From NCBI GenBank assembly GCA_946479395.1, contig CAMLFV010000031.1, forward strand, positions 1 to 17,528: 17,528 nucleotides of DNA, written 5' to 3'. Source of the DNA: an uncultured Flavobacterium sp. (GTDB lineage: Bacteria > Bacteroidota > Bacteroidia > Flavobacteriales > Flavobacteriaceae). Of this stretch, positions 1 through 7,028 are shown in pieces. The notes below the pieces were generated by a model. It did not search any database, was not told the DNA's origin, and was given only the letters and a program-made list of their open reading frames with translations. The translations under genes were made by a program, and so were the position numbers. Numbering within the stretch: the first letter of the stretch is position 1; each line of letters opens with the position of its first letter.

Positions 1-2
1 AA

Positions 3-128
3 TCGGTGTCTGAAATTGGTTTTGCTCTTGCGTTCGCTTCATCAAGCCAATTCATCAAGCATTTTAAAAATATTACCGGTTTAACTCCTTTTAAATTCAA
101 ACAAAGCAGCGACATTTTAGTGAAATAA
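3..128 (+). CDS. AraC-family transcriptional regulator, C-terminal fragment
   Basis: Only the last 41 codons and the TAA stop lie in the window; the rest is beyond the left edge. The translation holds the second helix-turn-helix of an AraC/XylS DNA-binding domain: the run SEIGFALAFASSSQFIKHFK is followed by NITGLTPFKFK, which matches the family's usual pattern of Gly-Phe, Ser-Ser-Phe, a Lys/Arg-rich helix and then TGLTP. It would bind DNA in the cytoplasm. The regulated genes and effector cannot be told, because the N-terminal sensing part is missing. It is convergent with the next gene, with a 32-base gap in which I see no clear terminator. Confidence 0.85.
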   Translation, partial: SVSEIGFALAFASSSQFIKHFKNITGLTPFKFKQSSDILVK

Positions 129-160
129 TCATTAAAACATCGCCGCTTATACATAGTGTT

Positions 161-1942
161 TTACAAATTTAAAAGCTCTTGTTCTATTGATTGTAACTGA
201 CTTTCGATAGCAACTTTATCATCACAAAAATAAACAGTATAGTTTTTAAAAAGATCTTTATAATAAGCGATTCCATCTAATAAATTTTTTCGGATTTTCT
301 GCTGTTTTTTCATTTTAATATCAGATTGTTCCGCTTTTGCAATTTTTTGCTCTTTTTTGTAATGATCCAGATACATTTTTAATTCCTTAATAAAGACATG
401 TGGTCGGTTTTCCGCATCAATTATATTTTCGCGACCATAAATATGATTCACCATTTGCTTTAACGATGCTTCTTTTGTAAAATAAGCAATGTTTGGTCCG
501 GGACAAATTACAACACCTTGCTGTTCACCTTTTACAGGCAGCTCATGATCCATTAAAGCAGCATTCGCCAAACCTACACACAAACAGGCTTTTTCGGTAA
601 TTTCTGCAAAATTTTGCTGATAATCTTCAGTACTTAAATTCAAATTTGACAATTCTGCCAATGCTTTCTGTTGATATTTTCGCGATGCAGTGCAAAGACC
701 TTCTTCTGAATAGTTTTTGTTTAATGCCAGATATTTTCGCGGACCCGAACTTCCTTCTTTATTGTTAGCAATTCGTTCTTGTTTAATAAATTCGTTGGTG
801 GTTCCTTTAATATTGTTAAACGGAATGCCCAAAGGCGAAATAGTACTTAAATATAAATCATCTTCTTTAGCCGATGCCAATAGATTTCTTGTAGCTGTGT
901 CTGTTGAGGTAGCTTCGGGAACCAATAAAAATGGCGATCCCCAACCAACGGCTTCTAAATTATAATGCGCTAAAAGAAAATCGTGTTCTAAAGCTGTGCC
1001 AACACCACCTTGCGCAGTAATTTTAATGTTTAAAGGTTGTTGCGGAACGTGTTTTCCCTTTTGATCTAAAGCTTTGCAGAACAGTTCGTGCATAGAAATT
1101 GAAAGCTCTTCACGTTTCTGTTTGAATTCTTCTAAAATAGTTCCCATTAAAAAACCGTCTGTTGCAAATGCGTGTCCTCCGCAGTTAAGTCCCGATTCTA
1201 TGCGATATTCCGAAACCCATAATCCTTTTTTCGCCAAGAAACTGCCCTGTATAAAAGCAGAACGATAATCGCTTACTTTTAAAATAATTTTTTTCTGAAG
1301 CTGATTTTTTTCATTTGGATAAAAAGCATCAAAACTTTCAAAATAACCAAACAATCTCGGATTCATTCCTGCCGATAAAACTACCGAACCATTTACAGTA
1401 CTTTCAGCAAAACCACGCAAAGCTGAATGAGCATCGTTATAAATTGCCGGACGAGGTTCTTTGTTTTCGTACGTTTCGCGATCTACTTTGGTCATAATAT
1501 TAACGTCGATAGCTCCAGGGGTTAAATGCTGATCTAAAAAAGCCTTGATTTTGATAAGTGGTTCACTGCCTTCTAAATGTTTTAGCAGATTTTGTCTTAT
1601 TTCTGATGTACTCGGTAAAAGATCAATGTAATTCTTTACGGCTTCTTTGTTTTTAATCAACTGATCTTTTAAATGTTCAAATTTCTGTTTAACAATGGTA
1701 TCCAGCGTATTAAGGTACGAAGTTATTCGTTGTGCTCTAAAATCTTCTGCCTTTTTGCTGATTTCCTTATAAGGAAGGTGGAATTTTTTTGTGTACAAAC
1801 GGTTCATCTGCTCAATAAGTTCGTCATCCATTACCGAAATTACAGACGAGATTCCGTAATGTGCCACGCGAATTGGCGTATCAATGGTATAAGCAAGTCC
1901 CATCACGGGAATGTGAAAAGTATGTATGTTGGGAATTTTCAT
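161..1942 (-). CDS. Conserved hypothetical protein with nitronate-monooxygenase-like flavin-barrel motifs
   Basis: Read from the ATG at 1942 this is a 593-residue cytoplasmic protein without signal peptide or membrane segment. The in-frame ATG at 2005 would add 21 residues rich in Ile, Lys and Asn that look non-coding, so I prefer the inner start (MKIPNIHTFHIPVMG). Residues 251-259 (GLNCGGHAF), 310-316 (AQGGVGT) and 333-345 (GWGSPFLLVPEAT) appear in the order and style of the FMN-binding TIM barrel of nitronate monooxygenases and the related PfaD enoyl reductases. The rest differs: a charged, helical N-terminal region (about 40-140), a C-terminal Lys-rich helical tail (about 515-593), and cysteines at 254, 417, 453, 455 and 480 that could hold a metal or take part in redox chemistry. 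It is much longer than a typical nitronate monooxygenase of roughly 350 residues. The substrate is unknown. It diverges from the threonine aldolase gene. The barrel call is an inference from motifs. Confidence 0.6.
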   Translation of the reverse strand: MKIPNIHTFHIPVMGLAYTIDTPIRVAHYGISSVISVMDDELIEQMNRLYTKKFHLPYKEISKKAEDFRAQRITSYLNTLDTIVKQKFEHLKDQLIKNKEAVKNYIDLLPSTSEIRQNLLKHLEGSEPLIKIKAFLDQHLTPGAIDVNIMTKVDRETYENKEPRPAIYNDAHSALRGFAESTVNGSVVLSAGMNPRLFGYFESFDAFYPNEKNQLQKKIILKVSDYRSAFIQGSFLAKKGLWVSEYRIESGLNCGGHAFATDGFLMGTILEEFKQKREELSISMHELFCKALDQKGKHVPQQPLNIKITAQGGVGTALEHDFLLAHYNLEAVGWGSPFLLVPEATSTDTATRNLLASAKEDDLYLSTISPLGIPFNNIKGTTNEFIKQERIANNKEGSSGPRKYLALNKNYSEEGLCTASRKYQQKALAELSNLNLSTEDYQQNFAEITEKACLCVGLANAALMDHELPVKGEQQGVVICPGPNIAYFTKEASLKQMVNHIYGRENIIDAENRPHVFIKELKMYLDHYKKEQKIAKAEQSDIKMKKQQKIRKNLLDGIAYYKDLFKNYTVYFCDDKVAIESQLQSIEQELLNL

Positions 1943-2003
1943 GAAAATGATTTTTATGTTGCGAAGATTTTGATAAAAAATATTTTTTTTACTGATAAAA
2001 ATC

Positions 2004-2017
2004 ATTGTAAATACAAT
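2004..2017. promoter_or_regulatory. Short inverted repeat in divergent intergenic region, possible operator
   Basis: ATTGTA and TACAAT flank a 2-base spacer, in the 164-base gap between the divergent flavin-barrel gene and the threonine aldolase gene. Position and symmetry fit an operator for a dimeric regulator, but a 6-base arm in AT-rich DNA can arise by chance. Confidence 0.25.
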
Positions 2018-2057
2018 ATCACAGTTACAATTCGATCTTTCAACAGTTAAAAATGCG

Positions 2058-2065
2058 TATTTTTG
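2058..2065 (+). promoter_or_regulatory. Bacteroidota -7 promoter element for the threonine aldolase gene
   Basis: TATTTTTG matches the Bacteroidota primary-sigma -7 consensus TAnnTTTG exactly. It lies 41 bases before the ATG at 2107, giving a leader of about 35 bases. No clear TTG at -33 is visible, so this is a moderate call. Confidence 0.5.
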
Positions 2066-2106
2066 AATAGATCAATCATAAAAACGATCACCGAAAATGT
2101 AATTCT

Positions 2107-3159
2107 ATGTATAATTTTAGAAATGATTATTCCGAAGGTGCGCATCCAAACATCCTTCAAAAGCTTATTGAAACCAATTTGCAGCAACAATCTGGCTATG
2201 GTGAAGATGAATATTCTTTGCAAGCGAAACAGATTCTTCAGCAGAAAATAGAAAATAACGATGCAGCCATTTATTTTGTTTCGGGCGGTACGCAGACCAA
2301 TTTGCTGGTTATTTCGGCATTGCTAAAAATTCATGAAGCGGTTATAAGTGCTAATACAGGACATATTTTTTCGCATGAAACCGGAGCGATCGAAGCTGTT
2401 GGGCATAGAATTATTACAATAGAATCAAAGAACGGAAAACTGCAACCTGAAGCAATTCAAAACGTTTTAAAAGAATATACTTTAAGACCGCATGTTGTAA
2501 AACCAAGAATGGTTTATATTTCGAACGCCACCGAGATAGGATCAATTTATACCAAAGCAGAATTGATTGAATTATCGGCGTTTTGCAAGACGAACGATTT
2601 GTTGCTTTTTATGGATGGAGCGCGTTTAGGAAATGCGTTAATGGCAGAAAACAACGATTTAACATTGGCAGATATTTCTCAATTGACCGATGTTTTTTAC
2701 ATAGGCGGAACAAAAAACGGAGCTTTATTGGGTGAAGCGATTGTGTTTAACAATAAATTATTAGCACCTGAATTTGATTATGTATTGAAACAGAAGGGAG
2801 CATTATTGGCAAAAGGGCGTTTATTGGGAATTCAGTTTTTAGAATTGTTTAAAAATGATTTGTATTTTCAACTGGCTAATCACGCTAATATGATGGCTAA
2901 AAAAATAGCCGATGCCGTAAAGGAATGCGGATATTTGTTTTTGACGGATCCTGCTACCAATCAGATTTTTCCTATTCTGCCTAAAAAAGTAATCGAACAG
3001 TTGGAAACTAAATATCTTTTTTATCAATGGAAAGAAATTGATACTGAAAATACCGCAATTCGACTAATAACTTCTTGGGCAACAAATCAAGAAATTGTTA
3101 ATGAATTTATCATTGATTTAGGAGAAGCTTCAAACAAAAAGTGCATCAGTGATAAATAA
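2107..3159 (+). CDS. ltaE: Low-specificity threonine aldolase / beta-eliminating lyase family protein
   Basis: This 350-residue PLP enzyme is expected to cleave L-threonine or L-allo-threonine to glycine and acetaldehyde in the cytoplasm. It has the fold-type I landmarks of the threonine aldolase family in order: the N-terminal NDYSEGAHPNIL motif, phosphate-binding SGGTQTN at 59-65, SHETGAIEAVGH with the ring-stacking His at 90, MDGARLGNA with Asp170 facing the pyridine nitrogen, and GGTKNG with Lys203 as the Schiff-base lysine. Length is normal for the family. The loop usually written TETG reads ATEIG here, a variation whose effect on allo/threo preference I cannot judge. The start follows an exact TAnnTTTG promoter by about 40 bases. 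The next gene begins at or just after this stop, so the two are probably cotranscribed. Other beta-eliminating lyases of the same fold are possible but less likely. Confidence 0.88.
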   Translation: MYNFRNDYSEGAHPNILQKLIETNLQQQSGYGEDEYSLQAKQILQQKIENNDAAIYFVSGGTQTNLLVISALLKIHEAVISANTGHIFSHETGAIEAVGHRIITIESKNGKLQPEAIQNVLKEYTLRPHVVKPRMVYISNATEIGSIYTKAELIELSAFCKTNDLLLFMDGARLGNALMAENNDLTLADISQLTDVFYIGGTKNGALLGEAIVFNNKLLAPEFDYVLKQKGALLAKGRLLGIQFLELFKNDLYFQLANHANMMAKKIADAVKECGYLFLTDPATNQIFPILPKKVIEQLETKYLFYQWKEIDTENTAIRLITSWATNQEIVNEFIIDLGEASNKKCISDK

Positions 3160-3163
3160 TATA

Positions 3164-3634
3164 ATGAAAATAATTGGAGTTTTTCTCTGCTTGTTTTGTA
3201 TGCAATCATTAAAAGCACAAATTATAAGTTTAGGTGCAAAGTATGATAAATCGGCTATGTTTCAAGCATCGTTTAATATTCCTGTGCTGTTTGATAAACA
3301 CAAACCATACGATTTTGCTTTTGGGTTAGATTATACTTCACCAAACACAAAAGCACCGTCGGGTTTACAGCCGCAGTTCATGGCAATGTATTTTTTGGTT
3401 GATGATAAATATAAATCGTACAATATTTCAGCCGGAGTTAAAAGCGGATATTTGTTCGATTTTAATAAAGAATTTGATAACCAGTTTCGTGTTAGTCCGT
3501 CTGTTTACATAGAAGTTTTTCCGTTTACTATTAAAGTAGGGCATGAGTATGTAATGCCACTTAATCAAGGACAGTCTTTTATTTCGTTAGGAATTGGCGG
3601 TGGATATCTGTTTCGTCATTTTAGTATTATGTAA
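3164..3634 (+). CDS. Small secreted protein, probable outer-membrane beta-barrel
   Basis: From the ATG at 3164 this encodes 156 residues. A GTG at 3149, overlapping the preceding gene, would add five residues, but the ATG places Met-Lys directly before the hydrophobic segment IIGVFLCLFC and is preferred. The N-terminus is a signal peptide with likely cleavage after LKA, before QIISLG. The rest alternates polar and hydrophobic residues with frequent aromatic and Gly positions and ends in a Gly-rich strand (SLGIGGGYLF) and RHFSIM, as expected of a small outer-membrane beta-barrel. I do not recognise a named family. Spacing to the aldolase gene suggests cotranscription, yet no functional link is evident. 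A degenerate copy of its 3' end lies about 113 bases downstream. Confidence 0.7.
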   Translation: MKIIGVFLCLFCMQSLKAQIISLGAKYDKSAMFQASFNIPVLFDKHKPYDFAFGLDYTSPNTKAPSGLQPQFMAMYFLVDDKYKSYNISAGVKSGYLFDFNKEFDNQFRVSPSVYIEVFPFTIKVGHEYVMPLNQGQSFISLGIGGGYLFRHFSIM

Positions 3635-3665
3635 TACTGATTAACTTTAAAGTTTAATTAGTATT
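3633..3665. terminator. Hairpin overlapping the stop codon of the small beta-barrel gene
   Basis: Arms at 3633-3648 and 3649-3665 are complementary over about 16 pairs, with one bulged T and one G-U pair. The stem starts inside the TAA stop. It sits between convergent genes and probably acts as a terminator, though no good T-run follows on the plus strand. Confidence 0.45.
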
Positions 3666-3679
3666 GTAAAAAAACATTT

Positions 3680-3699
3680 ACAAAACAATATTGTTTTGT
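3680..3699. repeat. Perfect 20-base palindrome
   Basis: The sequence ACAAAACAAT followed at once by its exact reverse complement ATTGTTTTGT lies between two convergent genes, 15 bases after the previous hairpin. It could be a second terminator stem or a protein-binding site; no long T-run follows on either strand. Confidence 0.6.
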
Positions 3700-3704
3700 G
3701 GTTA

Positions 3705-3746
3705 AATTGGTATAGGTAAATCTGTTTCGCTATTTAAGTATTATTT
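3705..3746 (+). pseudogene. Degenerate duplicate of the 3' end of the small beta-barrel gene
   Basis: This segment resembles positions 3592-3632. AATTGG is shared, then after a one-base indel a 24-base block (3607-3630 against 3721-3744) differs at only 3 positions. In the frame matching the gene, the second copy would read NLFRYLSII-stop against YLFRHFSIM-stop. It has no start and contains an upstream in-frame stop, so it is a fragment. It may be the trace of a small tandem duplication or of a second, deleted beta-barrel gene. Confidence 0.5.
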
Positions 3747-3816
3747 AGTTGAATTTTTAATATTTTGACTTGTTAAATTTAGTTTTCTACAGAAAATATG
3801 AGAAAGATTTATCTTT

Positions 3817-6030
3817 TTATTTTTTAGGTAGTATTTGATCTAACATAACTTTAAAGTTAGAATCATCGGGGAAAGGAAAATTATTGTTGATTATTTTTCC
3901 TTCAGGATCAATAACAATAAAGCGTGGAATAGAGCTAATTCTGTAAAAATCATTTAAAGCTTTTTGATTTTTTGCATATAACTGTATTACATTTTTATCA
4001 TTTAATTTAACTTTTTTGCGCCAAGCATTTTCTTTTTGATCGATACTTAACGAAACAAAAACTACATCGCCTCGTTTATTATATTCAATTGCGTGTTTTT
4101 CAAAATAATCTGCCTGATAAATACACGGACCGCACCAACTTGCCCAAAAATCTAAAACAACAAATTTACCTTTGTAATCTGCAAGGGTTTTTGGTTGATT
4201 GTCAGTCGTTATTGCTTCAAAAGCCAGCGCCTCGCTACCTGTTGTTAAACGCTTTTTATCATTGATGAATTTAGAATAGTAAGTATGCGTCCGCTGATCT
4301 TTTATTAGTGGAAGAAACAATGCCTCGTAACGATTTATTTCGTTTAGATCATTCACATTTGGCAGCTTGTCTTCTAAAATAATTTTTGCCAATTGCGTTT
4401 CTAAAGTCGGATTTTTCAAACTACCCAGACCGTTTCTGTATTTCGTTAAAATATCTCCGTCAGAAGTATCCTTACTTAACAATTCGTAAATTTTAAAACG
4501 ATAGTATTCTGTGTTTTCTGCTTTTGCTATAAAATCTTCGTTTGGTTTAAAATCAATGTTTAAAACATCCTGAATACTCTTGTCTTTATATTCGTTTTTT
4601 GGATTAGATCTTACTAAGGCGTCCTTATATTGCATCCAAATTAAATTGTATTTGTAGTATAATTCGTTCTTAATAATTTCGGTATAATCATCTCTAATCA
4701 CATAATTATCGCTTGTATGGAACTTATTTACTGTTTTTAAATCCTTCTTATAACTGTCTTTTAAAAGCATAATAATAAGTTCGGCATTGTCTTCACTTCC
4801 TTTATCGGCTAATTGTTTAATATAACCAAGATCGTCGCCAAGTTTTACATTTAACGAGTTTTCTGCTAAACGCGTTCCTAAAATTTTAAAGTCTTGATCT
4901 TTAGTTTCGTCTGGAAACTGAATTTCTACTACATCATTTTTAGAAAACAAAACAGACGCCTGTGCTTCTCCTTTATCACTCCACCAAGCCAAACGGTATT
5001 TTTTCAACGGTAAATCATCTTTAATAACCTTATGGAAATGGTTGTCTTTTACTTGAATGGTTTGTAAGGTATCGTTCATTGTTCCATCTAAAAGATAAAT
5101 AGTACTAATCATAGAATTTTCTGGAACGCTACCTTTTATTACTGTTTCGTTGCTTTGAATCATTTGGGTAGGATGGTTCACGTATAAAAACAAGCCAAAC
5201 AAAAGTAGTGTTGGTACAACGTAATTTATAAGAATGGTGTTTTTGTTGTTAAGCCATTTTTTGTTTTTAGAAACGTACCAAAACGTAATTATGAACAGAA
5301 TAATTGTAGTTGCTATGATACTTAAATATTCGTTATAGGTTAGCCAATAGCCTAAATCGCTCGATGTTTTTAAACTACGGTCTAAAATAATGGTAGGAAA
5401 CCATTTTGGCAACAAACCAAAAGTGCTTAAAATGGGCGAAACAAGCAAAGCACCTACACCAATAATTATGGAAACAAATAAATTAGAAAAGCGAACCGAT
5501 ACGGCATAAATTATCGCCAATAAAAAACCTGTTGCAAAAGATAAGCTTATGGTTTTCTTCAGTAAAAATAGCCATTGAATATCTAAAATATGCATTTCGG
5601 TTTTTGGAGAAATCAAATACGTAAATGTAGCCGATGCTACAATGCTTAACATAAATACTACAATACTGTAAATACAAATTTGGTATGCTTTAATAAATTT
5701 AGCATTTAGTAAAGTAGCACGTTTAACAGGTTGTGTTTCTATTAGCTGCCACGTATTGTTTTTGTGTTCTAACTGTGTAATTCTAGATGCGGTTACAATA
5801 ATAATTAACGGATAAAACAAACCCATAAAAGGTATAATAAGCAGATTGTAAGTATCAAAAAAGATATAAATAGGATCGGTAGCTTCTGCTTTTTCAGTAA
5901 AATATTTGTAAATACTTACGCCTGTACTTATTAAAAACGGAATTACAGCTAATATGAATGCAGTAGTACGAATGCCCGAGTGTTTAAGTTTTATATTTTC
6001 GGCGGCAAAAGCTTTAAAAAATTTCATCAT
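3817..6030 (-). CDS. ABC-2 type permease fused to a periplasmic DUF4369/TlpA-like thioredoxin domain
   Basis: This single 737-codon frame joins two proteins. Residues 1-255 are an ABC-2 permease like those of bacitracin/lantibiotic immunity exporters, with six hydrophobic segments near 23-43, 60-82, 115-140, 158-180, 184-207 and 236-253. After a positive loop (KNKKWLNNKN), a seventh segment at about 265-284 would carry the chain to the periplasm. Residues 295-390 look like a DUF4369 beta domain, 400-590 are a charged helical linker, and 600-737 form a TlpA/AhpC-type thioredoxin fold with redox motif WCGPC (632-636; cysteines 633 and 636) and cis-proline Pro702 in SSIPRF. An odd number of membrane segments puts the thiol domain where TlpA proteins act. 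The start overlaps the ATPase stop by four bases (ATGA), so the two are translationally coupled. A second ATG follows immediately and is equally possible. The domains are plain; the biological role is unknown, and export coupled to thiol reduction or isomerisation is an inference. Confidence 0.85.
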   Translation of the reverse strand: MMKFFKAFAAENIKLKHSGIRTTAFILAVIPFLISTGVSIYKYFTEKAEATDPIYIFFDTYNLLIIPFMGLFYPLIIIVTASRITQLEHKNNTWQLIETQPVKRATLLNAKFIKAYQICIYSIVVFMLSIVASATFTYLISPKTEMHILDIQWLFLLKKTISLSFATGFLLAIIYAVSVRFSNLFVSIIIGVGALLVSPILSTFGLLPKWFPTIILDRSLKTSSDLGYWLTYNEYLSIIATTIILFIITFWYVSKNKKWLNNKNTILINYVVPTLLLFGLFLYVNHPTQMIQSNETVIKGSVPENSMISTIYLLDGTMNDTLQTIQVKDNHFHKVIKDDLPLKKYRLAWWSDKGEAQASVLFSKNDVVEIQFPDETKDQDFKILGTRLAENSLNVKLGDDLGYIKQLADKGSEDNAELIIMLLKDSYKKDLKTVNKFHTSDNYVIRDDYTEIIKNELYYKYNLIWMQYKDALVRSNPKNEYKDKSIQDVLNIDFKPNEDFIAKAENTEYYRFKIYELLSKDTSDGDILTKYRNGLGSLKNPTLETQLAKIILEDKLPNVNDLNEINRYEALFLPLIKDQRTHTYYSKFINDKKRLTTGSEALAFEAITTDNQPKTLADYKGKFVVLDFWASWCGPCIYQADYFEKHAIEYNKRGDVVFVSLSIDQKENAWRKKVKLNDKNVIQLYAKNQKALNDFYRISSIPRFIVIDPEGKIINNNFPFPDDSNFKVMLDQILPKK

Positions 6031-6941
6031 AGTGTTTTTATTTGTTTAGTTAAATCAATAAACCATTCTTCTAATCCACCTTGTGGTTGAATTTTATAAA
6101 CCGATACATTGTGTTGTGCTAAAAAGTTTACGAACATCGGAATTTCTTCTTTGCTTGAAAATTTAAGCTGAATTTCGTTTGAATTTACTTGAACACAATC
6201 TGGATATTGTTGTTGGATCAAACTTAAATGTTGATCTAAATTACCAACTTCAACCAAAACAGACGCATGACTATTCTTCGCTTTTAAATCGCTCATTGTG
6301 CCTTGAAACTGCAGAATACCGTTGTACAAAATACCAACGTGTGTACACAGTTTTTCAACTTCGGCTAAAATATGGCTCGATATAAAAATAGTAATGCCTT
6401 TTTCACGATTCAGTTTTTGAAGCAACAAACGCATTTCTATGATTCCCTGCGGATCCAATCCATTTACAGGTTCATCTAAAATCAATAATTTAGGATCGTT
6501 AATCAATGCCATTGCAATGCTTAAACGCTGTTTCATTCCCAACGAATATTTTTTAGATTTAATGTTTTTAGCATGATCTAGTCCTACCAAATCTAAAACT
6601 TCGTTAAATTTTGAATCGTCGGTATCCTGTAACTTTGCAACAAACTTTAAATGTTCCAAACCCGTTAAATGTCCGTACAAAGTCGGAGTTTCAATAATAC
6701 AGCCAATTTGAGAAAATGCGAAGGGAAATTGTTCTTCTAAGGGTTTTCCGAATAATGAAATTTGTCCCGGATTTTGTTCGCCCAATAACCCCGTTATCAG
6801 TCGAATAGTAGTTGATTTTCCTGCACCGTTTGGTCCTAAAAAACCATAGATACTTTTTTCGGGAACTTGTATCGATACTTTATCTAATAGCTTGTGATAC
6901 TTGTTGAACTGAAAGCTTAGCTCATGTGTTTCTATGATCAT
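6027..6941 (-). CDS. ABC transporter ATP-binding protein, BcrA/lantibiotic-immunity type
   Basis: This 304-residue cytoplasmic ATPase would drive the permease-thioredoxin fusion that follows it with a four-base overlap. Visible motifs are Walker A GPNGAGKST (36-44), signature YSLGMKQR (132-139), Walker B LLILDEP (152-158), D-loop GLDPQG (161-166) and switch His190 in ISSH. The LGMKQ form of the signature, in place of LSGGQ, is common in the BcrA/NisF/EpiF group that protects cells from bacitracin and lantibiotics and in related ABC-2 exporters. The C-terminal 80 residues are an accessory domain of this group. The ATG at 6941 leaves an 87-base gap to the upstream receptor gene, which contains that gene's terminator, so the ABC operon probably has its own promoter; TATTTTCG on the minus strand just upstream is a one-mismatch -7 candidate. 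The substrate is unknown. Confidence 0.9.
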   Translation of the reverse strand: MIIETHELSFQFNKYHKLLDKVSIQVPEKSIYGFLGPNGAGKSTTIRLITGLLGEQNPGQISLFGKPLEEQFPFAFSQIGCIIETPTLYGHLTGLEHLKFVAKLQDTDDSKFNEVLDLVGLDHAKNIKSKKYSLGMKQRLSIAMALINDPKLLILDEPVNGLDPQGIIEMRLLLQKLNREKGITIFISSHILAEVEKLCTHVGILYNGILQFQGTMSDLKAKNSHASVLVEVGNLDQHLSLIQQQYPDCVQVNSNEIQLKFSSKEEIPMFVNFLAQHNVSVYKIQPQGGLEEWFIDLTKQIKTL

Positions 6942-6987
6942 TTTTAAGAATTTGGTTAAATACGAAAATAATATTTTTTAACAGAAT

Positions 6988-7021
6988 AAAAAAAACCGAC
7001 TGAATTTTCATTCAATCGGTT
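6988..7021 (-). terminator. Rho-independent terminator of the TonB-dependent receptor gene
   Basis: On the minus strand a 12-base stem (arms 7010-7021 and 6994-7005, one G-U pair) with a 4-base loop is followed by eight T residues. It begins 7 bases after the receptor's stop codon and separates the receptor from the ABC operon. Confidence 0.9.
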
Positions 7022-7028
7022 GGTGTTT

